DNA from: Bog-473 sp963754445
Lineage (GTDB): Bacteria; Actinomycetota; Acidimicrobiia; Acidimicrobiales; RAAP-2
Length of the DNA stretch: 64,000 nt
NCBI GenBank assembly: GCA_963754445.1
Contig: CAVWFT010000001.1
Coordinates: 558,001-622,000, forward strand
Direction: 5' to 3'
Position numbers and translations under genes: made by a program. Under the pieces are notes generated by a model that worked only from the letters and a program-made list of their open reading frames with translations, did no database searches and had not been told where the DNA came from. The stretch's first letter is position 1; every line of letters starts with the position of its first letter. Shown here piece by piece: positions 42,824-51,005 of this stretch.

Positions 42824-43510
42824 TCAGCTGGTCGGCCCGAGGAAGCTCCACGAGATCACGCCCGCGCTCTGGAGCAGCACGATCGTCACTGCGGCCGCCA
42901 GGACACCGAGAAGCGCCACCGTCACGATCACCTTCCCGTGCGCGCCGATCAGTGCGGAGAGCTTGGCGGGTCGGTGCGGACCCGGGGCGTTCCCCCGTGC
43001 CGCTTCGGGTCCTGTCGTCGAGGCGGCAGCGTCGGTGTCGTCGACCGTCGGCTCCTCTGGCTGGGCTGTCGCCGTCGCTGCTGTGGCCGCCGCGGGTTCG
43101 GGCGCCGACGGTTCGGCCGCCGGAGGTTCGGCCGCCGCCTCGTCGCGCCGCGCCTGGGGCGCCAACGATGTGGCCACGCCGAGCAGCGGGAGCGCCTCCT
43201 CGGGACCGCGGGCACGCGAGTTTTCGGTCAGGGCGCGGAGCCGCGCCTCGAGCTCGTCGACGGTCCAGCCCGGCACGAGGAGCGCCGTCGACGCCTTGGT
43301 GCCGCGCAAGGTGAGGAGGACGCCGCTCTCGCGCGCCTCGACCTCCCACCCGGTGACCCGGGCCCAGGCCAGGTGCGACATGGGTCGGTCGCGCCGTCGG
43401 ATGTCGCAGCCGTCGACCGACAGCGTCAGCGTGAAGACGTCGGTCGTGCCCCGTTGTTCGTCCTTGAGGAAGGAGACGCCGGAGATGGTGGTGCTCGATG
43501 TCGTCGCCAT
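42824..43510 (-). CDS. Hypothetical membrane-tethered protein with Ala/Pro-rich linker
   Basis: A 228-aa protein. The N-terminal ~100 residues form a small soluble beta-rich domain (FTLTLSVDGCDIRRRDRPM, LTLRGTKASTALLVPGWT). A long low-complexity stretch (about 115-180, dominated by Ala, Pro, Glu) follows. A single C-terminal transmembrane helix near 195-215 (VIVTVALLGVLAAAVTIVLL) is tail-anchored. The layout suggests a cytoplasmic domain held at the membrane. No family recognised. It starts 4 bp downstream of the chbG-like gene end, so it may belong to that operon. Confidence 0.62.
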   Translation of the reverse strand: MATTSSTTISGVSFLKDEQRGTTDVFTLTLSVDGCDIRRRDRPMSHLAWARVTGWEVEARESGVLLTLRGTKASTALLVPGWTVDELEARLRALTENSRARGPEEALPLLGVATSLAPQARRDEAAAEPPAAEPSAPEPAAATAATATAQPEEPTVDDTDAAASTTGPEAARGNAPGPHRPAKLSALIGAHGKVIVTVALLGVLAAAVTIVLLQSAGVISWSFLGPTS

Positions 43511-43514
43511 CGGA

Positions 43515-44369
43515 TCACTCGCCCGCCCGGGCGAGTTCGCGCAGCGGCCGGTACCCGATGAGCAGAGCGCCGGACGCCTCGATGGCGTCGTCGATCCCGT
43601 CGTCGTCGCAGATCATCTGGTGGTCGTCGACCCGGGCCGCCCAGTCCTCGGGGTCGAGCGAGCGCAGCTCTGCGCTGTCGACCGCCGGATGCAGGACGAG
43701 CTCGGTCACCCCGGGCCGCAGCGCGCCCAGCTCCTTCTCGAAGGTCCGGCGTGAGCCGACGCCGGGCATGTGGGCCAGGCGGTCGGCGAAGACCGCCCCC
43801 TCGTCGGCCGCCACGGCCCGGGCCGGGAAGCCGGCCAGGCGCTCCGTTCCCTCGCTGAGCATGCGCAGGGGCAGGCCGAACTCGAGGGCCAGGCCCAGGT
43901 ACACGTCGAAGAACTCGGGCCGCAGCTGCAGCGCCTCCATGTGGGCGTCGAGATGGCTCACGTCGAATCCCCACAGGATCGCCCGCTCGATCTGCGCCCG
44001 CAGTTCGCGCCGCACCTCGTCGAGGTCGGCGTGGTCCCATACGTCCTCGACGGTGCGGGGGTACCCACCGTCGCCACCGAGCAGGGAGGGGGCGTGGGTG
44101 ATCGGGCCCCAGCGGTAGAGGGGGAACTCCGCGTTCACGGTGAGATGGACCCCGATGTCCTCGCCCCGGTAGCGGCTGCTGGCCTCGCGGGCCCAGGGGC
44201 AGGGCACCATCAACGAGGCGCTGGTCACCGCACCCGTGGCCAGGCACTCGTAGACGCCGACGTTGGCCGAGTGGCACGAGCCGAGATCGTCCGCGTTGAT
44301 GATCAGGAGCTTGGCCCCGGCGTCGTAGCCGAGTCGCTGGGCCAGGGTCGGCTCAGCCACCGGCGGCAC
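43515..44369 (-). CDS. YdjC/ChbG-type carbohydrate deacetylase
   Basis: A 284-aa polysaccharide-deacetylase-like enzyme. The metal Asp pair and His are in LLIINADDLGSCHSANVGVY near residue 21; the second His block is VSHLDAHMEALQLRPEFFD near 138. ChbG-type enzymes remove an acetyl group from N,N'-diacetylchitobiose or similar oligosaccharides. GTG 44369 lies inside the end of purE (17-bp overlap). No chitobiose transport genes are nearby, so the substrate is open. Confidence 0.87.
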   Translation of the reverse strand: MPPVAEPTLAQRLGYDAGAKLLIINADDLGSCHSANVGVYECLATGAVTSASLMVPCPWAREASSRYRGEDIGVHLTVNAEFPLYRWGPITHAPSLLGGDGGYPRTVEDVWDHADLDEVRRELRAQIERAILWGFDVSHLDAHMEALQLRPEFFDVYLGLALEFGLPLRMLSEGTERLAGFPARAVAADEGAVFADRLAHMPGVGSRRTFEKELGALRPGVTELVLHPAVDSAELRSLDPEDWAARVDDHQMICDDDGIDDAIEASGALLIGYRPLRELARAGE

Positions 44370-44862
44370 CTCCCGAGACCTCGGCGTCCTGGGCCGCGGC
44401 GTCCGAGGCGATCTCCTCCTGGAAGGCCCGCATCAGCGCGGCCAGATCGGCGTCGGCGAGCGCGAGGATGCGCACGGCCAGCAGGCCGGCGTTGCGCGCC
44501 CCGTTGACGGCCATGGTGGCCACGGGCACGCCCTTGGGCATCTGGACGATGGAGAGCAGGCTGTCGAGGCCGTCGAGCTGGGACAGGGCCACGGGCACGC
44601 CGATGACGGGCAGGGTGGTCACCGCCGCGAGCATCCCGGGCAGATGGGCCGCACCGCCGGCGCCGGCGATGAGCACCTGGACGCCGCGGCCCGCCGCCTC
44701 GTGGCCGAAGGCGATCATCCGGTCGGGCGTGCGGTGGGCCGAGACCACGCGCACCTCGTGGGGTACGGCGAAGCGGTCCAGCATCTCGACCGCGCCCTGC
44801 ATGACCGGCAGGTCCGAGGAACTGCCCATGACGACCGCCACCCGGGGCGCCGGCGTGCTCAT
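44353..44862 (-). CDS. purE: N5-carboxyaminoimidazole ribonucleotide mutase PurE
   Basis: A 169-aa class I PurE that converts N5-CAIR to CAIR in purine synthesis. Motifs: VAVVMGSSSDLPVMQGAVEM (phosphate-binding SDxxxM), HEVRVVSAHRTPDRMI (SAHR), VLIAGAGGAAHLPGMLA and GVPVALSQLDGLDSLLSI. ATG 44862 overlaps the purK stop by four bases, so PurK and PurE are made together. The small extra C-terminal stretch (DAAAQDAEVSGG) is non-conserved. Confidence 0.96.
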   Translation of the reverse strand: MSTPAPRVAVVMGSSSDLPVMQGAVEMLDRFAVPHEVRVVSAHRTPDRMIAFGHEAAGRGVQVLIAGAGGAAHLPGMLAAVTTLPVIGVPVALSQLDGLDSLLSIVQMPKGVPVATMAVNGARNAGLLAVRILALADADLAALMRAFQEEIASDAAAQDAEVSGGAAGG

Positions 44863-46037
44863 CGGCCGGCCAGTGCGGGCAGCGTCAGGCCCGCCGGAAG
44901 GGGCGTGCCGAGGGCCAGGGCCGCGGACCAGGCTCGCGTGCGCACGTCGTCCTCAGGGTTCCCGGCAACCGTCACGTGCCCCAGTTTGCGCCCGGGCTTG
45001 GGTGCTTTGCCATAGAGGTGCACGTGCGCCTCCCCGACGGCCAGGGCCGCACCGAGGAGTGACGCCGGGTCCGCCGCCTCGGGACCACCGAACACGTTGA
45101 CGCTGGCCACGTCGGTGTGGGTCAGGTCGGTCCGGCCGAGGGGCAGGTCGAGGACGGCCCGCAGGTGGTTCTCGAACTGCGAGGTCACCGTCCCCTCCAT
45201 GGTCCAGTGGCCCGAGTTGTGGGGCCGCATGGCCACCTCGTTGACCAGGATGCGGCCCGCGGACCAGAAGAGCTCGACCGCCATGACGCCCACGGCTCCC
45301 GCGATGTCGGCCACCTGGCGGCCGATGGCCGACGCCTCCTCCATCACCACGGGCGGGAGGCGTCCTGGGACCAGGACCTCGCGGCAGACGCCGTCGAGCT
45401 GGGCCGTCTCGACCGCCGGCCAGGTCACCGCGTCGCCCGAGGGCCGCCGGGCCACGAGGACGGCCAGTTCGGCATCGAGCGGGACGAGCTCTTCGAGGAC
45501 GACCTGGCCCGAGACGTCGGCCACCACGGACCGGGCCGCCTCGAGGTCCGCCACGGGCCAGACGCCCTTGCCGTCGTAGCCGCCCCGGGCCGCCTTGACC
45601 ACGAAGGGCCAGCCGTGGGCTGCGCCGAACCCGGCCAGGGCCGCCGCCGCGTGGGGCGCGGCGGGGTCGAGCACTTCGAAGGCGGGAGCGGGCAGCCCGG
45701 CCGCGTCGAGGACGGCGCGCATGTGGGCCTTGTCCACCGCCATGGCGAGGGAGTCGGGGCCGGGTCGCACCTGCGTGCCGCCTTCGGCCACGGCGGCCAG
45801 GAGGCGGAGATCGACCTGTTCGTGGTCGAGCGTGACGACGTGGCAGCGGGTGGCCAGGGCGCGCAGGTCGGCCTCGACCAGCGGGCTGCCGAGGACCACC
45901 TCGGCCGCGACCGCGCAGGCGGCGTCGTCGGGACGCTCGGCCAGCACGACCATGGAGAGGCCGAGCGCACTCGCCGCCTCGCCCGCCATCCGTGCCAGCT
46001 GTCCCGCTCCCACGAACCCGACGTCGTGCCTGTTCAG
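44859..46037 (-). CDS. purK: N5-carboxyaminoimidazole ribonucleotide synthase PurK (probable CTG start)
   Basis: A 392-aa ATP-grasp enzyme that carboxylates AIR. The N-terminal Rossmann start VGFVGAGQLARMAGEAA requires codons upstream of the first GTG (46013), which would delete the first strand. Reading upstream in frame gives LNRHDVGFVGAGQ from CTG 46037, and AGGAG lies 8 bases before that CTG; no ATG, GTG or TTG fits. ATP-grasp blocks AARGGYDGKGVW, VVLEELVPLDAELAVLV and NEVAMRPHNSGHW are clear. First gene of purK-purE-chbG; divergent from the F420-type gene. Confidence 0.9.
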   Translation of the reverse strand: MNRHDVGFVGAGQLARMAGEAASALGLSMVVLAERPDDAACAVAAEVVLGSPLVEADLRALATRCHVVTLDHEQVDLRLLAAVAEGGTQVRPGPDSLAMAVDKAHMRAVLDAAGLPAPAFEVLDPAAPHAAAALAGFGAAHGWPFVVKAARGGYDGKGVWPVADLEAARSVVADVSGQVVLEELVPLDAELAVLVARRPSGDAVTWPAVETAQLDGVCREVLVPGRLPPVVMEEASAIGRQVADIAGAVGVMAVELFWSAGRILVNEVAMRPHNSGHWTMEGTVTSQFENHLRAVLDLPLGRTDLTHTDVASVNVFGGPEAADPASLLGAALAVGEAHVHLYGKAPKPGRKLGHVTVAGNPEDDVRTRAWSAALALGTPLPAGLTLPALAGR

Positions 46038-46116
46038 CGCGCTCGCTCCTGTCCGCTCTTTGGCATAGACAGTGGGGCGAACACGTCACGCACCCTAGGC
46101 GAGGAGCAAGGAAACC

Positions 46117-47037
46117 ATGGCCAAGCCGCTGCGCATCGGCAGCCTGATCGATGTCGACCGGCCCGTGGCCGACGTGGTGGCACAGCTCCGGCGCTACGCC
46201 GACGCCGGGTTCGACCACGCCTTCGCCGTCCAGATCTTCGGGCCCGACTCCCTCACGCTCCTGGCCGCAGCCGGCGCGCAGGTCCCCGGCATCGGCCTCG
46301 GGACCGGCGTGGTCCCGGTCTATCCGCGCCACCCGATGATGCTCGCCGCCCAGGCGCTGACCGTGCAGGCGGCCACCGACAACCGCCTCATCCTCGGTAT
46401 CGGCCTGTCCCACCAGGTCATGGTGGAGGGCGCCTGGGGGATGAGCTTCGCCAAGCCGGGGTCGTACATGCGCGAGTACCTGGCCTCGCTGATGCCGCTG
46501 CTCCGGGGTGAGACGGTCAACAGCCCGGGCGAGCAGGTCAGCACCAACGCCTTCATACCCATCACCGTGCCGGGCGCCGTGCCCCCGCCGGTCCTCGTCG
46601 CCGCGCTCGGCCCGGCCATGCTGAAACTGGCCGGCACGGTGGCCGACGGCACCGTGACCTGGATGACCGGCTCGGCGACCATCGGGTCGCACATCGTGCC
46701 GACGATCCGGGCCGCCGCCGAAGCGGCCGGCCGGCCGGCGCCGCGCATCGGCGTGTCGCTGCCCATCGCGGTGACGGCGGACGTCGACGGGGCCAAGGCA
46801 CGCATCAGCGACGAATTCGCGATCTACCCCGGCCTGCCGTCCTACAAGGCGATGCTCGACAAGGAGGGTGCGGCGGGAGCGGCCGACATCGCGTTCGTCG
46901 GGGACGAGGAGTCGGTGGCCGCCTCCATCGGCGCCCTGGCCGACGCCGGGGCGACCGACTTCGTCGCCGCCGTCGTGGGCGACAAGGAGGAGCGGGCCCG
47001 GGGCTTCGCCTTGTTGCAAGAGATCGCTCGGAGCTGA
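46117..47037 (+). CDS. LLM class F420-dependent oxidoreductase
   Basis: A 306-aa bacterial luciferase-like TIM-barrel protein. Conserved blocks: RYADAGFDHAFAVQIFGPDS, GIGLGTGVVPVYPRHPMMLA (the LGTxVxxxxxRHP loop), NRLILGIGLSHQVMVEGAWG and VAALGPAMLKLAGTVADGTV. F420 rather than FMN is likely from the group and the actinobacterial context. ATG 46117 has a good AGGAGCAAGGA ribosome-binding site. A strong intrinsic terminator follows. Substrate unknown; related enzymes act on alcohols, sugars or methylenetetrahydromethanopterin-like compounds. Confidence 0.88.
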   Translation: MAKPLRIGSLIDVDRPVADVVAQLRRYADAGFDHAFAVQIFGPDSLTLLAAAGAQVPGIGLGTGVVPVYPRHPMMLAAQALTVQAATDNRLILGIGLSHQVMVEGAWGMSFAKPGSYMREYLASLMPLLRGETVNSPGEQVSTNAFIPITVPGAVPPPVLVAALGPAMLKLAGTVADGTVTWMTGSATIGSHIVPTIRAAAEAAGRPAPRIGVSLPIAVTADVDGAKARISDEFAIYPGLPSYKAMLDKEGAAGAADIAFVGDEESVAASIGALADAGATDFVAAVVGDKEERARGFALLQEIARS

Positions 47038-47155
47038 GGCGAACCAGTCAGTCAGACCGGCCAGATGAGCCGGTCACGTCGGTGGGTGGGATCGGGAGAC
47101 CTCCTCGGTGGCCGACGCCGGAGAGCGCCGCAGGCGGGGACTGGTCGATCGCAGA

Positions 47156-47182
47156 CGCTCAACCCGCCCGTTGAGCGTTTTT
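47156..47182 (+). terminator. Rho-independent terminator after the F420-type oxidoreductase
   Basis: CGCTCAAC and GTTGAGCG pair over 8 bp around the loop CCGCCC and are followed directly by TTTTT. The T-run lies on the plus-strand side, so it ends the 46117 gene; the convergent gene stops 86 bp further on. Confidence 0.85.
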
Positions 47183-47267
47183 GAAAAAGTTCACCGGCAG
47201 CGTGCGCCGGCGCCAGGGGTAACAGGTTCGTACGCGCAGCGCGGCTGTCGCGCCGAGGGCACGCGAC

Positions 47268-47867
47268 TCAGCGCTCGAGCTTGGTGTACTTGAACTCGTT
47301 GAGCGCGGGCATGGTGTCGAAGAGCGAGATCACGCCTTCGATGGTGCGCCGGGCCAGGGCGGCGTCGCCCTGGGGCCGGTCCATCAGCCGGACGAAGACG
47401 GCCCGGCCGTCGACCACGAACGTGGGCACGCCGAAGACGGCCAGCTCGTCGACCGCCTGCTCGTGAGCGCGGCGGATCTCCTGGATCGGCCCACCGCCGT
47501 GCACTTCGGCCAGCACCTTGTCGCCGGGGACGCCGGCCCGCTCCAGCACGTCGGCCACCACGGCGTCGTCGCGCAGGTCACGCGCCTCGTCGTGGCGGGC
47601 GGCGAACAACGCATGGTGCGCGGTAAGGAACCGGTCCGGGTACTGATCGCGCACCACGACCCCGGCGGCCAGCGCCGTCAGGTCGCCCACCTTGGCCGGG
47701 TCGTCCCAGACCGCGGTGCCGCCTTCGGGCACGTGGGTCTGGCTGTTCGAGAAGGGCACGAACGTGACCTTCCAGTCTGCGCCGTCGACCAGTCCCGCGA
47801 TGATGTGCTCGTGGGCGTTGCGGGCGAAGGGGCAGCGATAGTCCCAGGTCACGGTGAAAGGCTTCAT
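47268..47867 (-). CDS. DsbA-like thioredoxin-fold protein
   Basis: A 199-aa cytoplasmic thioredoxin-fold protein (DSBA-like oxidoreductase family, FrnE/MdnC type). The start VTWDYRCPFARNAHEHI carries a C-P-F-A motif with a single cysteine in place of CPxC. The cis-Pro loop is FGVPTFVVDGRAVFV near residue 148. With one Cys it is more like glutathione-transferase- or isomerase-type members than a disulfide oxidase; a mycothiol-dependent activity is possible but inferred. It is followed by the PAP2 gene in reverse order of transcription (overlap at 47864-47867). Confidence 0.8.
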   Translation of the reverse strand: MKPFTVTWDYRCPFARNAHEHIIAGLVDGADWKVTFVPFSNSQTHVPEGGTAVWDDPAKVGDLTALAAGVVVRDQYPDRFLTAHHALFAARHDEARDLRDDAVVADVLERAGVPGDKVLAEVHGGGPIQEIRRAHEQAVDELAVFGVPTFVVDGRAVFVRLMDRPQGDAALARRTIEGVISLFDTMPALNEFKYTKLER

Positions 47868-48481
47868 AGCCTTTTCAACACGACGCCCTGCGGGCCCATT
47901 CCCCTTCCCCTTCCCTTGCGGGGCCGGCCGCGCCGGTTCTGCCGGGTGCCGGGGGTCACGGCGTTCACCAGGGGCCGCAACCCGAGTCCGAGGACCGAGC
48001 CGATGGCCGCCCCGCCGATCACGTCGGTGGGGTGGTGGGCCCGCAGGTGGACCCGGCTGGCCGCCACGGCGGCGGCGAAACCCACGTTGGCCACCGTCTG
48101 AGCGTCCGTGTCGGCCAGCACGAAGGCGGTGCAGAAGGCGGCCAGGGTGTGCCCGCTCGGGAAGCTGCTCGAGGTCGGGGTGCGCACGGTGGCGTCCAGG
48201 TGGTCCTCGGGACGCTCCCGGGCCACCACCTGCTTGACCACCCGGCTGACGAGGAGGGACGAGAACCCGGCCGTGGCCAGGCCGGCGACGGCCCGCCGTC
48301 GGCCTGGTCCCCGACGCCGGGCCTTCAGGGCGGCCAGGGCGACCCAGACCAGCCCGTAGTCGGCCAGGTTGGACACGACGGCCGCCGCGTTGTCGACGCG
48401 GGCATTGCCGCGCAGGGGCTCGAAGGCGGCGTCGACCGCCTCGTCGATGGCGCTCAGGTCGATGGTGCTCACCGAAGCCAT
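47864..48481 (-). CDS. PAP2-family membrane phosphatase
   Basis: A 205-aa integral-membrane acid phosphatase acting on lipid phosphates such as undecaprenyl pyrophosphate or phosphatidic acid. All three PAP2 motifs are present: KQVVARERP (K-x6-RP), SFPSGHTLAAFC (PSGH) and SRVHLRAHHPTDVIGG (SR-x5-H-x3-D). Hydrophobic segments surround them (SSLLVSRVV, FCTAFVLAD, IGSVLGLGL). The start ATG 48481 is 4 bp from the stop of the nuclease gene, and its end overlaps the next gene, so nuclease-PAP2-DsbA form one minus-strand run. Confidence 0.9.
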   Translation of the reverse strand: MASVSTIDLSAIDEAVDAAFEPLRGNARVDNAAAVVSNLADYGLVWVALAALKARRRGPGRRRAVAGLATAGFSSLLVSRVVKQVVARERPEDHLDATVRTPTSSSFPSGHTLAAFCTAFVLADTDAQTVANVGFAAAVAASRVHLRAHHPTDVIGGAAIGSVLGLGLRPLVNAVTPGTRQNRRGRPRKGRGRGMGPQGVVLKRL

Positions 48482-48485
48482 ATCG

Positions 48486-49259
48486 TCACGCCGCGGCGAA
48501 AGCTGGACACGACGCCTTGAAGGCGCAGTCCGCGCAGAGCGGCCCGACGTGGGGCCGGAAGTCCTCGGCGTCGCAGGCCCGCTCGATCGCCGTCCACACG
48601 GCGGCGGTGCGCCGGCGCTGGCCGCGGATCGTCTGCTCGGTCGCCGCGGTCGAGATGGCCAGGGGCTCACGCAGATGGAGGAGGCGGACCTCGACGGGCG
48701 GTCGGCCGAGGGCGCGTTCGCAGAGCAGGGCGTAGGTCTGCACGCCGACCAGGCTGCCCCGCTCGTAACGCTCGGAGGGGGCCCGGCCCGTCTTGTAGTC
48801 GACGACGACCAAGCTGCCGTCGGGCCGGCGGTCGACCCGGTCGATCTTGCCCCGCAGCACCATGCCCTCGACGTGCATCTCGACGCCGAGCTCGACCCCG
48901 ACGGCGCACACGTCGTCGGGGTCCTCCAGGGTGAAGTAGTTGTCGAGCAAGGTGGCGGCGTCGGCCACGAAGGCCTCCGCCGCCTCGGGTTCGAGGGCCA
49001 GCTGGACGAACTCGTCGTCGCTCTGGAGCTCGTCCCAGGCCCGCGCCAGCTCGTGACGGGCGGCGGCGGGCGACCGCGTCCCGGGCGCGTGGTTCCAGAT
49101 CAGCCCCTCGAGGGCGGCGTGGACGAGCGTGCCCTTGACGGCAGGGGGGGAGGGCGGCTCGGGCAGTCGCTCGATCTGGGAGAAGCGGAAGGCCATGGGG
49201 CAGTTCGTGAAGGCCGTGACCTTGGACGGCGTCAGCGTGCGGGGGAGTGCGAGCGCCAT
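48486..49259 (-). CDS. RecB/Cas4-like PD-(D/E)XK exonuclease with Fe-S cysteines
   Basis: A 257-aa single-domain nuclease. Four cysteines bracket the domain as in AddB and Cas4: C20 in TPSKVTAFTNCPMAFRFS and three in GPLCADCAFKASCPAF at the C-terminus, likely holding a [4Fe-4S] cluster. The nuclease core is GTLVHAALEGLIW (motif I His), LRGKIDRVDRRPDGSLVVVD (D), YKTGRAPS (K) and SLVGVQTYALL (QxxxY). It has no helicase part and no CRISPR or Add partner nearby. ATG 49259 lies 6 bases after TATCCT (minus strand), a leaderless start. Confidence 0.87.
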   Translation of the reverse strand: MALALPRTLTPSKVTAFTNCPMAFRFSQIERLPEPPSPPAVKGTLVHAALEGLIWNHAPGTRSPAAARHELARAWDELQSDDEFVQLALEPEAAEAFVADAATLLDNYFTLEDPDDVCAVGVELGVEMHVEGMVLRGKIDRVDRRPDGSLVVVDYKTGRAPSERYERGSLVGVQTYALLCERALGRPPVEVRLLHLREPLAISTAATEQTIRGQRRRTAAVWTAIERACDAEDFRPHVGPLCADCAFKASCPAFAAA

Positions 49260-49336
49260 GAGTCGAGGATACGACCGCTCCGGGCGTCGGACGCTCATGG
49301 TGCTGGTAGAACTGGGCCGCATGGCACCCCGGGCCG

Positions 49337-49606
49337 ATGGCTGACCTCCGTCGCAGCACCCACTGGGCCGGCCTCGGTCCCGGTGACCGGGTCCAGGTGG
49401 AGGGCACCCGGCTGCGCGGGGCTTCCTGGGAGTTCGTCGCCCACGTGACCAACGGCGAGACCGGCGAGGCCTGGGTCGAGGTCGTGGGGGGCCGGGCCGG
49501 AGACCGGGCCGTCCGCTCCTTCCGGCCCGACCAGCTCTACGCGGCATCGGCCCGACCGGGCCGGGACCCGTCGCTGGCCGAGGCCCCCGGTCTTCCCCTG
49601 GCCTGA
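49337..49606 (+). CDS. Small conserved actinobacterial protein (89 aa), function unknown
   Basis: An 89-aa protein with a compact beta-rich core GDRVQVEGTRLRGASWEFVA, HVTNGETGEAWVEVVGG, and AVRSFRPDQLYAA, that looks like an OB/SH3-like barrel. The remaining C-terminus is Pro/Ala-rich. It starts at ATG 49337, divergent from the nuclease gene, and precedes the GNAT gene by 4 bp. Similar small proteins exist in actinobacteria, but no function is known to me. Confidence 0.6.
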   Translation: MADLRRSTHWAGLGPGDRVQVEGTRLRGASWEFVAHVTNGETGEAWVEVVGGRAGDRAVRSFRPDQLYAASARPGRDPSLAEAPGLPLA

Positions 49607-49610
49607 GGCA

Positions 49611-50171
49611 ATGGGACCGGCCGGCATCCCGACGCTGCGGACCCAACGGCTGATCCTGCGCCCGTTCCGCCTGAGTGACCTCGACGCGCTGGTGCCGATC
49701 CAGGCCGAGGAGACGTTCTGGTGGTATCCGCTGCGCCGGGGCATGACGGCGGAGGAGACGGCGAGCTTCCTCGACCGGGTCATGGCCCGCTACGAGACCG
49801 ACGGCTTCGGGCTCCAGGCCGTCGAGGAGCGCTCCAGTGGCACCCTGATCGGCTGGGCCGGCCTGGCCGTGCCGCACTTCCTGCCCGAGGTCCTGCCGGC
49901 GGTCGAGGTGGGATGGCGGCTGGTGCCGGCGGCCCGGGGCCAGGGCCTGGCCACCGAGGCCGGGGCGGCGGCGGTGCGCTTCGGGTTCACCGAGGGCGCG
50001 CTGGAGCGGATCATCAGCATCTACGAGCCCGAGAACGTGGCCTCGGGCAAGGTCATGGCGCGACTGGGCTTCACCCCGTGCCTGCGCACGCACGACGAGC
50101 GCGGCGACCCGCTCGTGGTGACCGAGCTGACCCGGGAGCGCTGGGAGCAGGCCGGGGGAGCCGATGGGTGA
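49611..50171 (+). CDS. GNAT family acetyltransferase (RimJ/RimL-like)
   Basis: A 186-aa GNAT protein of the RimJ/RimL group. Start IPTLRTQRLILRPFRLSDLD is the usual N-terminus; the acetyl-CoA site is VEVGWRLVPAARGQGLATEA (RGQGLA = R-x-x-G-x-A/G) and the tail ENVASGKVMARLGF is conserved. Such enzymes acetylate N-termini of ribosomal proteins, or small molecules. It follows the 89-aa gene by 4 bp and overlaps the thioesterase start by 8 bp, so the three are cotranscribed. Confidence 0.88.
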   Translation: MGPAGIPTLRTQRLILRPFRLSDLDALVPIQAEETFWWYPLRRGMTAEETASFLDRVMARYETDGFGLQAVEERSSGTLIGWAGLAVPHFLPEVLPAVEVGWRLVPAARGQGLATEAGAAAVRFGFTEGALERIISIYEPENVASGKVMARLGFTPCLRTHDERGDPLVVTELTRERWEQAGGADG

Positions 50172-50997
50172 CGTCGCCGCCCAGACGTCGGTCGAGCGCA
50201 TCGACGACGGCCGCTACCGGGCCATGGTGCACGACGACTGGGAGATCTGGGGTCCCTGCGGCGGCTACGTGGCGGCCATCGCACTGCGGGCCGCCGGGGC
50301 CGAGAGCTCGCTCGGCCGCCCGGCCAGCTTCTTCTGCCACTACCTGTCGGTGGCCGCGTTCGCCCCGGTCGACCTCGTGGTGACCCCGCTCCGGGCCGGC
50401 CGCACCGTGGCCGCCCACCGCGTGGCGATGAGCCAGGAGGGCCGGCCCGTCCTCGACGCCATGGTGTGGTCGGTGGGCGAGGTCGAGGGGCTCGAGCACC
50501 GTCACGGCGACGCGCCGGCGGTGACCGGCCCGGCCGACACCCCGGTGCGCGTCCAGCGCCGGCCCGAGGACGGGGAGGAGGAGCGACGGCCCTTCGCCTT
50601 CTGGGAGAACTTCGAGCAGCGGGCGATCACCTGGTCGGAGTCGTGGCCACCGCGCCAGGCGCTGCCGCCCGAGTGGCTGACCTGGGTGCGCTACAAGGAG
50701 TCGCACGGCCCCGCCGACCCGTGGGTCAACGCGGCCCGTCACCTCCTGGTCCTCGACGTGGGGAGCTGGCCGGCCGGCTCGCGGCCGCACGCCTACGCCG
50801 ATCCACCGTTCATCGCACCGAGCCTCGACCTCTACGCCGCCTTCGGCGATCCCGGCTGTGACTCGGAGTGGCTCCTGCTCGACCATCACGCACCCCTGGC
50901 GGCGGGCGGGCTGTTGTCGTGGACCGGACGCGTCTGGTCCGAGGAGCGCACCCTGCTGGCCCAGGGAGGGGGCCAGGCCGTCTTCCGCCACACCTAG
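50164..50997 (+). CDS. Acyl-CoA thioesterase (TesB-like, double hotdog)
   Basis: A 277-aa protein of two fused hotdog domains. N-terminal part: ETSVERIDDG-type opening, WGPCGGYVAAIALRAAGA, FFCHYLSVAAFAPVDLVV and VLDAMVWSVGEVEG. C-terminal part: SLDLYAAFGDPG, WLLLDHHAPLAAGGLLSWTGR and ERTLLAQGGGQAVFR, the closing GQxxF(R/H) typical of TesB-type enzymes. It hydrolyses acyl-CoA to free acid and CoA. Adjacent acyl-CoA catabolic genes suggest control of CoA pools in that pathway; this is inferred. Confidence 0.87.
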   Translation: MGDVAAQTSVERIDDGRYRAMVHDDWEIWGPCGGYVAAIALRAAGAESSLGRPASFFCHYLSVAAFAPVDLVVTPLRAGRTVAAHRVAMSQEGRPVLDAMVWSVGEVEGLEHRHGDAPAVTGPADTPVRVQRRPEDGEEERRPFAFWENFEQRAITWSESWPPRQALPPEWLTWVRYKESHGPADPWVNAARHLLVLDVGSWPAGSRPHAYADPPFIAPSLDLYAAFGDPGCDSEWLLLDHHAPLAAGGLLSWTGRVWSEERTLLAQGGGQAVFRHT

Positions 50998-51005
50998 GGG
51001 AAGGG

